DNA of 64,000 nt from UKL13-2 sp031414695 (GCA_031414695.1 JANNWG010000007.1:18903-82902); one strand, 5' to 3'; shown: positions 50,843 to 60,375, counted from the first letter of the stretch. Notes: generated by a model not told the origin, from the letters alone. Numbers and translations: made by a program.

Positions 50843-53800
50843 ATGACCAAACTAAACCTCTCCGAGTGGGCGCTTAAAAACCAAGCGCTAGTGCTTTATC
50901 TCATCATTATCATTGGCATTGCCGGTATTTTTTCGTATGGCCGATTAGGCCAATCAGAAGACCCACCATTCACGTTTAAGGCGATGACAATTCGCACGAT
51001 TTGGCCTGGCGCATCGGCGGAAGACGTTGATAAACAAGTCACAGAAAAAATTGAAAAAAAGTTGCAGGAAGTACCTAACATGTACTTTCTCAAAAGCTAC
51101 TCCAAGCCGGGCGAATCCACCGTACTGTTTTTTGTCAACGATTCTGCACACTCATCTTTGGTGCCCGAGACACAATACCAAGTTCGTAAACGCGTCGGCG
51201 ATATGCGTCATACATTACCGCAAGGTGTCGTTGGGCCATTTTTTAATGATGAATTTGGCGATACGTTTGGCAATATTTTTGCGCTCACGGGCGAGGGCTA
51301 TTCGTACGCTGATAAAAAAATCTACGTTGATCGTATTCGCCGTGATTTACTTCGCATCCCAGATGTTGCGAAAGTCGAGATTTTTGGCGAGCAAGAAGAA
51401 AAAATTTATATCGAGCTTTCCAACGTCAAAGCGGCAACCTTAGGCATTGATGCGGCCACGATCATAGCAGCCATGCAGGCACAAAATGCGGTCGTGCCAG
51501 GCGGTGTCTTTGAAACCGCATCTGACAAAATTTATGTGCGTGCATCAGGCGCATTTACGAGTGTTGCGGCCATTGAGCAATTTAGCTTACGCGCCAATGG
51601 CCGCGTGATAAAGCTAGGTGATATTGCCACCATCAAACGCGCTTATGCTGACCCCGCATTCACCAAAATGCGCTACATGGGGCAAAACGCACTCGGGCTC
51701 GGCATTGCCATGCGCGCTGGTGGCGATATCATCACGTTAGGCAAAAATCTTGATCGTGAATTTGAAAAAATTGAAACCACACTGCCTGTTGGCATCGAGC
51801 TACATCGCGTTAATGATCAGCCTAGGTCAGTACGCGCGAGTGTGAGCGAATTTGTACGCTCGCTCACCGAGGCGGTATTGATTGTAATGGCGGTGACATT
51901 TTTTAGTCTAGGGTTGCGTTCTGGCTTTGTGGTTGCACTATCCATACCACTGGTGTTATCTGCCACATTCTTTTTTATGTTTTTATTTAATGTTGGCCTA
52001 CACAAAATTTCCTTAGGGGCGTTGATATTAGCACTTGGGCTATTGGTCGATGACGCCATCATTGCCGTAGAAATGATGGCGATCAAAATGGAACAAGGTT
52101 GGGATCGCGCGCGCGCGGCGAGCTTCGCCTACACGTCAACAGCATTTCCAATGTTATCCGGCACGCTGGTCACTGCAGCTGGCTTTTTACCGATTGCCAC
52201 CGCAAAATCTAGCACGGGTGAATACACAATTGCGATTTTCCAAGTCACCACCATGGCGCTTATTTTGTCGTGGATTGCGGCGGTAATATTTATTCCGTAC
52301 TTGGGCTATAAATTTTTACCTGACTACGTCAACGGCAAGCCAGTCATCACAGAGCGCACCCGCCGTATTGCGCGATTAATGGCTAAATTACCATGGGTGG
52401 GCGAAAAACTAGCCGCACGATTAGCGCCTGCTGACGCCGCTAGCCAGTCATCTGCCATTACTGACCACACCGATGAGCACGATGTTTACAACACACCGTT
52501 TTACAGTCGATTTCGCGCTGCTGTTGCGTGGTGTGTTGACTATAAAAAGACGGTGTTATTGCTCACCGTCGCGCTATTTTTTGCGTCCTTGTTCGCCTTC
52601 ACCTTTGTACAGCAACAGTTTTTTCCCTCCTCCACACGTGTGGAATTACTCGTTGACGTACGGTTAGCCGAGGGCTCATCCATCACCGCCACTGAAGAGC
52701 AGGTTAAAAAACTAGAGGCGTTTTTAAACAACATCAATCGCGAAACGCCGCTGTTTCAAAATTATGCGAGCTACGTTGGCACTGGCGCGCCGCGCTTTTA
52801 TTTGCCTCTCGAGCAGCAACTACCCAATCCCGCATTTGGTCAAACTGTCATCACCACTAATAACCCTGCAGCGCGCGAAGAATTACGCACAAAATTGATT
52901 CAACTATTTGCGACTGATATGCCTGAAATTCGAGGTCGCATCTCACGACTTGAAAACGGCCCGCCAGTGGGCTTCCCAATTCAATATCGCGTCTCAGGCG
53001 AAGATATTGAAAAAGTACGTCTCTACGCCACTGAAGTGGCGGATGTGCTGCGCGCCAATGGCAATTTATCGAACATTCAATTTGATTGGTTTGAGCGCTC
53101 AAAAGTGATCAAGCTTGATATTGACCAAGATAAGGCGCGGCTACTAGGCCTAAGCTCGGCTGAAATCGCGAGCTTTATAAATGGCTCCCTCACCGGCTCA
53201 TTGATAACAAGCCTGCGTGAAGGCGATAAATCCATTGAGATTTTGCTACGCGCACCAAGTAGTGAACGCGCCAAAATTTCGTTAATCGAAAGCCTTGCTA
53301 TCCCTACACGTACAGGCCGCGCCGTGCCACTCACCCAAGTTGCAAAGTTGAGCTATGAATTTGAGGAACCCATTATTTGGCGACGTGACCGATTACCAAC
53401 GATCACGATTAAAGCCGACATTGACAAAGCAGGCTTACAGCCAGCAACGATCGTTGCAGAACTGAATAATCCAATTGAAACGTTACGGCAAAAAATTGTA
53501 TCCGCAGATGCAGGCTTTAGGCTCGACATTGGCGGTGCAGTTGAAGAAAGTGCGAAGGGTCAATCCTCCATTGGTGCAGGTATGCCGTTATTTTTATTTG
53601 CGGTGATTACAGTGCTAATGATTCAATTAAAGAGTTTTCAGCGCGTCATTATTGTGATGTTAACGGCACCGCTCGGCTTGATCGGCGTGGCGCTATTTTT
53701 GATTGTGCTCAACAAGCCATTCGGCTTTGTCGCGATGCTAGGCACCATCGCGCTATTCGGCATGATTATGCGTAACTCGGTGATACTAATTGATCAAATT

Positions 53801-54052
53801 GAGCAAGATATTGCGGCAGGTCATGATCGGTTTCACGCCGTCATTGACGCCACTGTGCGAAGGCTACGGCCTATTGTGCTAACCGCACTAGCGGCGGTAC
53901 TCGCCATGATTCCGCTCGTACGCTCGGCTTTTTTTGGGCCAATGGCAGTGGCGATTATGGGTGGGCTACTAGTGGCGACACTGTTGACGTTGTTTTTCCT
54001 ACCAGCCCTCTACGCAACTTGGTTTAAGATTAAGCGCGAAGAGACAGTTTAG
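50843..54052 (+). CDS. RND efflux pump inner-membrane permease
   Basis: This 1069-residue protein has 12 helices in the RND arrangement and two large periplasmic loops. Features are N-terminal LSEWALKNQALVLYLIIIIG, the helix-4 proton-relay LILALGLLVDDAIIAVEMMA with two adjacent Asp, and the C-terminal GMIMRNSVILIDQIEQDIAA and RLRPIVLTALAAVLAMIPLV. A linker of about 60 residues near 495-550 is longer than in AcrB. It is a proton-driven exporter of the HAE-type; substrates unknown. Preceded by GGGAGCGG ribosome-site DNA. Confidence 0.95.
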   Translation: MTKLNLSEWALKNQALVLYLIIIIGIAGIFSYGRLGQSEDPPFTFKAMTIRTIWPGASAEDVDKQVTEKIEKKLQEVPNMYFLKSYSKPGESTVLFFVNDSAHSSLVPETQYQVRKRVGDMRHTLPQGVVGPFFNDEFGDTFGNIFALTGEGYSYADKKIYVDRIRRDLLRIPDVAKVEIFGEQEEKIYIELSNVKAATLGIDAATIIAAMQAQNAVVPGGVFETASDKIYVRASGAFTSVAAIEQFSLRANGRVIKLGDIATIKRAYADPAFTKMRYMGQNALGLGIAMRAGGDIITLGKNLDREFEKIETTLPVGIELHRVNDQPRSVRASVSEFVRSLTEAVLIVMAVTFFSLGLRSGFVVALSIPLVLSATFFFMFLFNVGLHKISLGALILALGLLVDDAIIAVEMMAIKMEQGWDRARAASFAYTSTAFPMLSGTLVTAAGFLPIATAKSSTGEYTIAIFQVTTMALILSWIAAVIFIPYLGYKFLPDYVNGKPVITERTRRIARLMAKLPWVGEKLAARLAPADAASQSSAITDHTDEHDVYNTPFYSRFRAAVAWCVDYKKTVLLLTVALFFASLFAFTFVQQQFFPSSTRVELLVDVRLAEGSSITATEEQVKKLEAFLNNINRETPLFQNYASYVGTGAPRFYLPLEQQLPNPAFGQTVITTNNPAAREELRTKLIQLFATDMPEIRGRISRLENGPPVGFPIQYRVSGEDIEKVRLYATEVADVLRANGNLSNIQFDWFERSKVIKLDIDQDKARLLGLSSAEIASFINGSLTGSLITSLREGDKSIEILLRAPSSERAKISLIESLAIPTRTGRAVPLTQVAKLSYEFEEPIIWRRDRLPTITIKADIDKAGLQPATIVAELNNPIETLRQKIVSADAGFRLDIGGAVEESAKGQSSIGAGMPLFLFAVITVLMIQLKSFQRVIIVMLTAPLGLIGVALFLIVLNKPFGFVAMLGTIALFGMIMRNSVILIDQIEQDIAAGHDRFHAVIDATVRRLRPIVLTALAAVLAMIPLVRSAFFGPMAVAIMGGLLVATLLTLFFLPALYATWFKIKREETV

Positions 54053-54093
54053 CGTCGACTTCTGCATCGCGCAGCCTGCACTACAATGTCGAC

Positions 54094-56340
54094 ATGAGTT
54101 CAATATCCTATGTGACAAAAATCGCTTTGTACATTTGCGTGGTGCTAGTCTGCACCCATGCAATTGCACAAACAACATCGAATCCACCGCTTGCTAATAA
54201 TCAAGCTTCACGTCCCAAAATTGCATTAGTCCTTTCCGGTGGCGGCGCGCGCGGTGCCGCGCATGTGGGTGTGATCAAAGTGTTGGAAGAGCTTCGCATC
54301 CCGATAGACATCATCACAGGCACCAGCATGGGCGCGTTGGTAGGCGCAGCGTATGCATCTGGCACATCTATTGCGGAATTGGAAACGCGGCTGGGTAAAG
54401 CTGATTGGATTGATCTTTTTACCGACACCAGCCCGCGCGAAGACCGCAGCTTTTTACGTAAAGAGGAAGACCAAGCCAGATTACTTGGCTTGGAGTTTGG
54501 GGTAAAACGCGACGGATTGCGGCTGCCGCCTGGCGCTATTTCTGGGCAAAAACTAGATAGCCTATTTTCAAAAATTACGCGTTTCGCTTCTGGCAATGTT
54601 GAATTTGACAAATTGCCGATACGTTTTCGTGCGGTTGCGACCGATGCCGAGTCAGGCAAGATGGTGGTGTTTTCAACGGGCCGATTGACAGACGCAATGC
54701 GCGCATCGATGTCAGTGCCCGGGGCAATTGCGCCATTTGAAATTGGCGATCGAATTTATTTAGACGGTGGCCTCACGCGAAATTTGCCGATTGATGTGGC
54801 GCGCGACATGGGCGCGGATATTGTTATTGCCGTCAATATAGGTGCGGGATTATTAAAACGCGACCAATTGCAATCAATCTTTGGCGTGTCATTGCAAATG
54901 ATCAATATTTTGACTGAGCAAAATATGCAGGCCTCCTTGCAATCGTTGAAGACAGGCGACATCCTCATCACTCCGCCACTCGACACTATCGGCTCAACTG
55001 ATTTTTCACTGGCAGGTGATGCAATTACGATTGGTGCGGCGGCAGCGCGTGTACTCGCCCCCAGCCTTTTAAAACATGCAATCCCCAGCGACAGTTATCG
55101 CCAATGGCGTAGCGCACAATTGTCACGCGCTGGCAATGCAGTCGCTGAAGCAGATGTAATTGAAGATGTGCGCGTATCGGGGCTTAAACGCGCAAACGAA
55201 GATGAGTTACGTCGCACGCTTACCGTTAGAGCGGGCGATGCAGTGGACTTCAAAAAAATTGATGCGGGCGTGAGCAAAGTCTTTGGTACGGGCTATTTCG
55301 AGCGGGTCAATTATTCATTACTGACTGAAGACAATCGCAAAACATTAGTGATAAATGCGATTGAAAAATCATGGGGGCCGCATTATTTAAGGATCGGACT
55401 TTCACTTGGCGCAGACACGTCTGGCGAGGGGCGCTTTAATCTTCTCATTCGCTCTCAACAAACACAATTTAATAGCGCAGGTGCAGAGTGGCGTAATGAT
55501 TTACAAATTGGTCGTGACAGACGTTTGGCGACGCGATTTTTTCAGCCCTTTGGCGCAGGCAGTATTGTTAACGCCGCGGCAGGTGTGGAGCTAACGCGCC
55601 GACCCATTGATATTTTTCTCGATGGACGGCGCGTAGTGCAATACGATGTCAGCTCCAGTATCTATTCGCTTGATATCGGCATGGATTTAGGTCGCAGTGC
55701 CATTGCACGGCTTGGTTTGATTTCTGGCCGTGATGACGCTGAAGTTAATATCGGCACAGCTAATTTTCCGACCTTCAACGTCAAGCAAGGTGGCTTCAAA
55801 TTCCGTGTGCTCTACGACAATTTAGATGACACTAATTTTCCACGCGAAGGCCGCACCGCCAGTTTGGATTACTTCGCCAGCGTTTCTTCCCTCGGAGCAA
55901 GTACTGATTACCGAAAAATTGAAGCTAACTTTAGTGATCATTACTCGTTTGGTAATCATACTTTTTCTTATGCAGGACGCTATGGCCGAGCGTTGCAAGG
56001 CAATATTCCATTATTTGATCAATTCTCCCTAGGCGGCTTTTTACAGCTATCGGGTTATCGCACGGGAGAACTTATCGGCGAAACGGTCGCACTTGGTCGT
56101 CTTTCTTATTATCATCAGCTACCGTTTTCCAGCTCAATTTTGGGACGCCGCGTATTTGCGGGTGTTTCAGGCGAGTTAGGTCGCATTGGCAATAGCTTTC
56201 AGACATTAACGAAAGGAGAAAACAAATCATCACTCGGCATATTTTTAGGTGCTGATACCGCTTTTGGCCCGCTCTATTTTGGCTTTGGTCGCACCCGTGA
56301 GCGCGGCACAATTTTCTATTTTTTCTTAGGTCAACAGTAA
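54094..56340 (+). CDS. Patatin-like phospholipase with C-terminal barrel (type Vd, PlpD-like)
   Basis: This 748-residue protein has a signal peptide (about 1-26, HAIAQ) and a patatin domain (about 42-330) with oxyanion loop SGGGARGAAHVG, nucleophile motif GTSMG (Ser78) and YLDGGLTRNLP (Asp224), forming the Ser-Asp dyad. A POTRA-like segment (about 355-425) follows, then a 16-strand-type barrel (GPHYLRIGLSLGAD, YDNLDDTNFPREGRTASLDY, ending FYFFLGQQ). Type Vd autotransporters expose or release a lipase. The gene stands 41 bases after the pump gene, probably not functionally linked. Confidence 0.92.
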   Translation: MSSISYVTKIALYICVVLVCTHAIAQTTSNPPLANNQASRPKIALVLSGGGARGAAHVGVIKVLEELRIPIDIITGTSMGALVGAAYASGTSIAELETRLGKADWIDLFTDTSPREDRSFLRKEEDQARLLGLEFGVKRDGLRLPPGAISGQKLDSLFSKITRFASGNVEFDKLPIRFRAVATDAESGKMVVFSTGRLTDAMRASMSVPGAIAPFEIGDRIYLDGGLTRNLPIDVARDMGADIVIAVNIGAGLLKRDQLQSIFGVSLQMINILTEQNMQASLQSLKTGDILITPPLDTIGSTDFSLAGDAITIGAAAARVLAPSLLKHAIPSDSYRQWRSAQLSRAGNAVAEADVIEDVRVSGLKRANEDELRRTLTVRAGDAVDFKKIDAGVSKVFGTGYFERVNYSLLTEDNRKTLVINAIEKSWGPHYLRIGLSLGADTSGEGRFNLLIRSQQTQFNSAGAEWRNDLQIGRDRRLATRFFQPFGAGSIVNAAAGVELTRRPIDIFLDGRRVVQYDVSSSIYSLDIGMDLGRSAIARLGLISGRDDAEVNIGTANFPTFNVKQGGFKFRVLYDNLDDTNFPREGRTASLDYFASVSSLGASTDYRKIEANFSDHYSFGNHTFSYAGRYGRALQGNIPLFDQFSLGGFLQLSGYRTGELIGETVALGRLSYYHQLPFSSSILGRRVFAGVSGELGRIGNSFQTLTKGENKSSLGIFLGADTAFGPLYFGFGRTRERGTIFYFFLGQQ

Positions 56341-56379
56341 TCTCATTTACAATCGCCGAAACTTTGCGAAAGCCATGCC

Positions 56380-57345
56380 GTGCTCAATGTTTTCATCCTT
56401 AATAATCGTCGCCTAAATCAACTTCAAGTTGATTCCATTGACGACTTAAAAAATTCAGACCCCATCTGGATTGATCTTGATTCGCCTACCGAAACCGAGC
56501 GCGAGTGGATACGTACGCTCTACAATCTTGAGCTGCCCACCTCTGAGGATATGGTTGATATCGAAGCCTCGGCAAGATTCTTTGAAGGCGATAGCGGCGA
56601 GCTACATTTGCGCTCTGATTTTTTACTCGAAATTGACGACGACTCACGTAACGTCTCGGTCGCTTTCATCCTCAAGGGTAATACGCTGTTTAGTTTGCAT
56701 ATGGAAGACCTACCTGTATTTCGTCTCGTGCGAATGCGTGCACGAACGCGACCTGGCTATATCGAAGATGCACGCGAAGTATTGCTGGATTTATACGCGA
56801 CTGATGCTGAATACTCCGCTGACGCACTAGAAGGCGTCTATGCACAACTCGAAAAAATTTCCGCCACAGTACTGACCGAAAAAATGACCGACACGGAAGC
56901 CAGCAAAGTGCTCGCACGTGTCGCCGCAGAAGAAGATTTAAATGGACGCATCCGGCGTAATGTCATGGACACCCGCCGCGCGGTGTCGTTTTTAATGCGC
57001 CAAAAATTACTCGACGGTGATCAAGTTGAAGAGGCGCGACAAATTTTGCGCGACATCGATTCGCTTGACGGCCACACCGCGTTTTTGTTCGACAAGATTA
57101 ATTTCTTAATGGACGCAACGGTCGGCTTTATCAACATCAACCAAAATAAAGTCATCAAGATTTTTTCCGTCGCTTCCGTCGCACTACTCCCGCCCACGCT
57201 GATCGCCTCGATCTACGGCATGAATTTCAAAGGCTGGTTTCCCGAAGTTAACTGGGAATACGGCTACCCATTTGCAATTGGGTTAATGCTCATCTCAGTG
57301 CTTGTACCACTATCGTACTTTAAGCGTAAGGGATGGCTTGATTAG
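56380..57345 (+). CDS. corA: CorA magnesium/cobalt transporter
   Basis: This 321-residue protein is read from a GTG at 56380. It has a cytoplasmic alpha/beta domain, a long helical stalk (about 150-260) and two C-terminal helices, with YGMNFKGWFPEVNWEYGYPF containing the GMN selectivity motif and the charged loop. Ends YFKRKGWLD. It is a pentameric Mg2+ channel of the inner membrane. The ATG at 56375 is in another frame, so GTG is the plausible start. Confidence 0.94.
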   Translation: MLNVFILNNRRLNQLQVDSIDDLKNSDPIWIDLDSPTETEREWIRTLYNLELPTSEDMVDIEASARFFEGDSGELHLRSDFLLEIDDDSRNVSVAFILKGNTLFSLHMEDLPVFRLVRMRARTRPGYIEDAREVLLDLYATDAEYSADALEGVYAQLEKISATVLTEKMTDTEASKVLARVAAEEDLNGRIRRNVMDTRRAVSFLMRQKLLDGDQVEEARQILRDIDSLDGHTAFLFDKINFLMDATVGFININQNKVIKIFSVASVALLPPTLIASIYGMNFKGWFPEVNWEYGYPFAIGLMLISVLVPLSYFKRKGWLD

Positions 57346-57349
57346 TAAG

Positions 57350-57412
57350 GACGTTTATTGGCGAGGGTTTTCAGGGTATTTAAAGCAGAAACAACCGTAG
57401 ATAAACGAGTTT
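57350..57412 (-). repeat. Dispersed imperfect palindrome, copy D (inverted)
   Basis: The plus strand reads CGTTTATTGGCGAGGGTTTT, a spacer, then CAACCGTAGATAAACGAGTT. The reverse complement (CTCGTTTATCTACGGTTGTT ... CCTGAAAACCCTCGCC) matches copy B closely. CGTTTAT and ATAAACG mark the outer ends. It lies directly after corA. Confidence 0.62.
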
Positions 57413-57478
57413 CACATTTAGCTAGACTACGTATCTAAATCTGCTGACTCTTTTGGCCGACCAGCCACCCTGCCGTTT

Positions 57479-57502
57479 TTGATCGCCAATATTGGCGATC
57501 AA
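57479..57502. promoter_or_regulatory. Perfect 24-bp palindrome, candidate operator
   Basis: The core GATCGCCAATATTGGCGATC (57481-57500) reads the same on both strands, and TT/AA extend it to 24 bp with no loop. A loopless palindrome of this length is unlikely by chance and suits a dimeric repressor better than an RNA hairpin. It lies 214 bases before higB. Two GATC sites are built into the arms. Confidence 0.6.
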
Positions 57503-57572
57503 GCGATTTCGGGTGAAAGGTAGTTTTTGTAACGACTTTTTCCATCTACAAAGTATATTAGCAACGCAATTT

Positions 57573-57680
57573 ATGACATCTACTGATGTCGTTATTTGCT
57601 GCGTAGAAACCCAATGTGCCGCAATGGCAGCCGCAGCTAGTAGCGGCGGCTGTAGCGATTGTTTAAGTCAGCTTGAATAA
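57573..57680 (+). CDS. Possible 35-residue cysteine-rich peptide
   Basis: A short frame from the ATG at 57573 to a TAA at 57678-57680 encodes TSTDVVICCVETQCAAMAAA then ASSGGCSDCLSQLE, with CC, C and CxxC cysteines. It lies between the 24-bp palindrome and higB. No clear ribosome site. It may be a small metal-binding peptide or chance; a longer version from 57492 looks less natural. Confidence 0.25.
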   Translation: MTSTDVVICCVETQCAAMAAAASSGGCSDCLSQLE

Positions 57681-57716
57681 AGTCCACACTTATCTCGTTT
57701 TGAGATATTATGCGCT

Positions 57717-57998
57717 ATGCGTGTTATTTCCAACAAAGCGCTTATTGACTTTTCAGTTGCGCACCCAGAAGCTAATTCGTCTTTACAAACTTGGCGTAAG
57801 GTCATTGCGTTGAGCGTATTTACTAGTTTTGCCTCATTAAAAACCACATTTAACACAGTTGATAAAGTAGGGCTCTTCTACGTTTTTGATATCGGCGGCA
57901 ATAAATATCGTGTCATCGCGGCAATCCACTTCGATCACCAAAAACTTTACATCCGACACGTATTCACCCACAAGGAATATGACAAATGGAAACCTTAA
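57717..57998 (+). CDS. higB: HigB-family mRNA interferase toxin
   Basis: This 93-residue RelE/HigB-superfamily toxin has MRVISNKALIDF at the start and the HigB core NKYRVIAAIHFDHQKLYIRH with FTHKEYDKWKP at the end, the most conserved parts of the family. HigB cleaves ribosome-bound mRNA. The antitoxin gene begins 13 bases before the toxin stop, in the toxin-first order typical of higBA. Confidence 0.92.
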   Translation: MRVISNKALIDFSVAHPEANSSLQTWRKVIALSVFTSFASLKTTFNTVDKVGLFYVFDIGGNKYRVIAAIHFDHQKLYIRHVFTHKEYDKWKP

Positions 57999-58420
57999 TC
58001 TGCAGCACGCTGCCAACCAAAATGATTAGTAAGATAACAGATCATTTTCAAGCATTATCGACCATGATTCCATTGCGCAGCATCGACAATGCTCGTGAGT
58101 ATGATGCCGCCGTCACAGCTCTTAACCAGCTGCTCGATGCAGGCGCTGCGAATGAGGCGCATCCACTAGCTGACTTAGCAAATACACTAGGCGCGCTCAT
58201 TGGTGAATACGACGACACCCACTATGCGAAGCAAAATGTTTCGCCTACTGAAATGCTGCAATTTTTGATGGTGCAGCATCAACTCACGCAATCAAGCCTT
58301 CCTGAGCTTGGTTCGCAAGGAGTAGTGTCAGAGATACTCAGCGGCAAGCGCGTGCTAAATGTGCGGCAGATAAAAGCACTTGCGATACGCTTTCATGTGC
58401 CGCCTAGTACTTTTATTTGA
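57986..58420 (+). CDS. higA: HigA-family antitoxin (XRE-like)
   Basis: This 144-residue protein has a C-terminal helix-turn-helix (about 82-140: SPTEMLQFLMVQHQLTQSSL, LGSQGVVSEILSGKR, LNVRQIKALAIRFHVPPSTF). The N-terminal half binds toxin in relatives. It neutralises HigB and represses the operon. The upstream 24-bp palindrome is one candidate binding site, although it lies far from the start. Overlaps higB by 13 bases. Confidence 0.9.
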   Translation: METLICSTLPTKMISKITDHFQALSTMIPLRSIDNAREYDAAVTALNQLLDAGAANEAHPLADLANTLGALIGEYDDTHYAKQNVSPTEMLQFLMVQHQLTQSSLPELGSQGVVSEILSGKRVLNVRQIKALAIRFHVPPSTFI

Positions 58421-58437
58421 TGGCAATACAAAACAAC

Positions 58438-58505
58438 AAAGTCGTTTACTGACGGTAATCTTCAGCCATTTGTCTCCGAAAATGTCCGCCAATAGGCAAA
58501 TTTTG
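58438..58505 (+). repeat. Dispersed imperfect palindrome, copy E
   Basis: GTCGTTTACTGACGGTAATC, a spacer, then CCGAAAATGTCCGCCAATAG with GCAAATTTTGC. Both arms follow the pattern of copy A. It fills the gap between the convergent higA and orn genes, where a terminator would normally be expected. Confidence 0.6.
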
Positions 58506-58510
58506 CAAAT

Positions 58511-59059
58511 CTATCCCAGATTCAAAAAATGCGTCCGATAGTATTTCAATTCCTCAATTGACTCGTAAATATCGGCCAACGCTTCGTGCTTACCATGCTT
58601 GGTCATGCCGCTCATGATGGCGGGTTTCCAGCGTTTGGCTAATTCTTTGAGGGTTGATACATCAAGATTGCGATAGTGGAAATACTGTTCTAACAGTGGC
58701 ATACCGCGCGCCATAAAGCGGCGGTCTTGGCAGATTGAGTTGCCGCACATAGGGGATGTTTTGGCGGGCACATGTTCGCGTAAGAACTCAATCATCTGCC
58801 GCTCGACGGCTTCAATGGTATTGGTGGAGGCCAATACTTTTTCGATCAGGCCAGATTTTTTGTGCGTGGATTTGTTCCAGCTATCCATGCCATCGAGTGT
58901 GGACTGCGGCTGATGAATCACCATAACAGGAGCTTCGGCAATGGTATTTAGCTGCGCATCAGTGACAACAATGGCGATTTCGATAATGACGTCCGACTCA
59001 GGCTTGAGTCCGGTCATTTCCATATCGAGCCAAATGAGATTGTTTTGATCTTGGGGCAT
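58511..59059 (-). CDS. orn: Oligoribonuclease
   Basis: This 182-residue DEDDh 3'-5' exonuclease has the first motif NLIWLDMEMTGLKPESDVII, the middle GNSICQDRRFMARGMPLLE and the final KHEALADIYESIEELKYYR. The length matches E. coli Orn (181). It degrades 2-5-nt RNA, including pGpG from cyclic di-GMP breakdown. Divergent from the M48 protease gene, with 53 bases between starts. Confidence 0.96.
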   Translation of the reverse strand: MPQDQNNLIWLDMEMTGLKPESDVIIEIAIVVTDAQLNTIAEAPVMVIHQPQSTLDGMDSWNKSTHKKSGLIEKVLASTNTIEAVERQMIEFLREHVPAKTSPMCGNSICQDRRFMARGMPLLEQYFHYRNLDVSTLKELAKRWKPAIMSGMTKHGKHEALADIYESIEELKYYRTHFLNLG

Positions 59060-59112
59060 ATTAGGTTCTGGGTAAAATGGAGGAATAAATTACTATCCAT
59101 ATTGTATTCGAC

Positions 59113-60375
59113 ATGACCGCTGCTATTTTTACGAACGTATTTTTATGTTTTGTTGTATTAAGTTTTTCATTTGGCATGTGGCTGACGTGGCGTCATATGC
59201 GCCATGTGGCCGCGCATCGCAATAGGGTGCCCAGTGCATTTAATGATGCCATCACGATAGAAGCACATCAAAAGGCAGCAGATTACACCGTTGACAAGGC
59301 GCGCATCAGTGCAATAGAAGAGTCAATTAGCACCATTGTGCTGTTAGCGTTAACACTCGGTGGCGGGCTGGCATGGCTATTTAGCGTCTCAAGTCAATTG
59401 GTGACAGGCACATATTTACTAGGCTTGGTATTTATCATTGGGCTGATGGTGGTGACGAGCGTTAGTAGTTTGCCTATTGAGTTGTATCGCACGTTTGTCA
59501 TCGAGGCGCGCTATGGATTTAATAAAATCACATGGCAAACCTATTTGGTTGACATGCTCAAAGGTTGGCTGCTAGCGGCGGTAATCGGCGTGCCACTGTT
59601 GTTTACGACGTTTTGGTTAATGGAAAAAATGGGCACGCTTTGGTGGCTCTATGTTTGGTTGACGTGGACGGGATTTTCAGTAGCGATGATGGCAATCTAC
59701 CCAACCTTTATCGCGCCGCTGTTTAATAAGTTTGCGCCACTTGACGATTTGTCCTTAAAAGCACGTATCGAGGCTCTACTCACTAAATGTGGCTTTCACG
59801 CCAAGGGATTATTTGTGATGGATGGCTCGAAGCGTTCTAGCCACGGCAATGCGTACTTCACTGGTTTTGGGCGCAGCAAACAAATTGTATTTTTTGATAC
59901 CCTGATTGCACGCTTAACGCCGAGTGAAATTGAAGCCGTGCTCGCGCACGAGCTTGGGCATTTCAAACGTAAGCATATTTTGAAACGCATGATTTCCACA
60001 TTTGCAGTCACGTTCATCATATTGGCGCTCATGGGGTGGGTGATTGATAAGCCTTGGTTTTACGCGGGTCTTGGCTTACCGCATTCAGGCACGCCACACG
60101 TGGCTGTCTCGTTAATATTATTTTTTACCGCCCTGCCCGTTTTTACATTTTGGATGACGCCACTATCTAGCCTCACTTCGCGTAAACATGAGTTTGAGGC
60201 TGATGCCTACGCTGCCGCACAAACCAATGCGGATGACCTTGTCTCGGCACTGGTGAAGCTTTATCGCGATAATGCATCAACGCTCACGCCAGACCCAATT
60301 CATTCGGCGGTGTATGATTCTCATCCGCCAGCGGCCATACGCGTGGCGCACCTGCGGCAAATCCCCATTGTTTAA
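59113..60375 (+). CDS. M48 family Ste24-like membrane metalloprotease
   Basis: This 420-residue protein has about seven helices, an N-terminal CAAX-protease domain (GFNKITWQTYLVDMLKGWLL is typical), zinc motif VLAHELGHFKRKH and SRKHEFEADAYAAAQTNADD with the third ligand. Family members cleave or clip membrane proteins; bacterial substrates are unknown. Same gene order (orn, M48, phhB, rsgA) is common in Burkholderiales, as I recall. It is separate from the htpX gene at 44.7 kb. Confidence 0.92.
   Translation: MTAAIFTNVFLCFVVLSFSFGMWLTWRHMRHVAAHRNRVPSAFNDAITIEAHQKAADYTVDKARISAIEESISTIVLLALTLGGGLAWLFSVSSQLVTGTYLLGLVFIIGLMVVTSVSSLPIELYRTFVIEARYGFNKITWQTYLVDMLKGWLLAAVIGVPLLFTTFWLMEKMGTLWWLYVWLTWTGFSVAMMAIYPTFIAPLFNKFAPLDDLSLKARIEALLTKCGFHAKGLFVMDGSKRSSHGNAYFTGFGRSKQIVFFDTLIARLTPSEIEAVLAHELGHFKRKHILKRMISTFAVTFIILALMGWVIDKPWFYAGLGLPHSGTPHVAVSLILFFTALPVFTFWMTPLSSLTSRKHEFEADAYAAAQTNADDLVSALVKLYRDNASTLTPDPIHSAVYDSHPPAAIRVAHLRQIPIV

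Larger units (their letters stand above)
57346..57716. other. 371-bp region between corA and higBA
   Basis: It holds copy D of the dispersed palindrome, a perfect 24-bp palindrome (57479-57502) and a possible cysteine-rich 35-residue frame (57573-57680). No tRNA or transposase trace seen. Confidence 0.6.
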
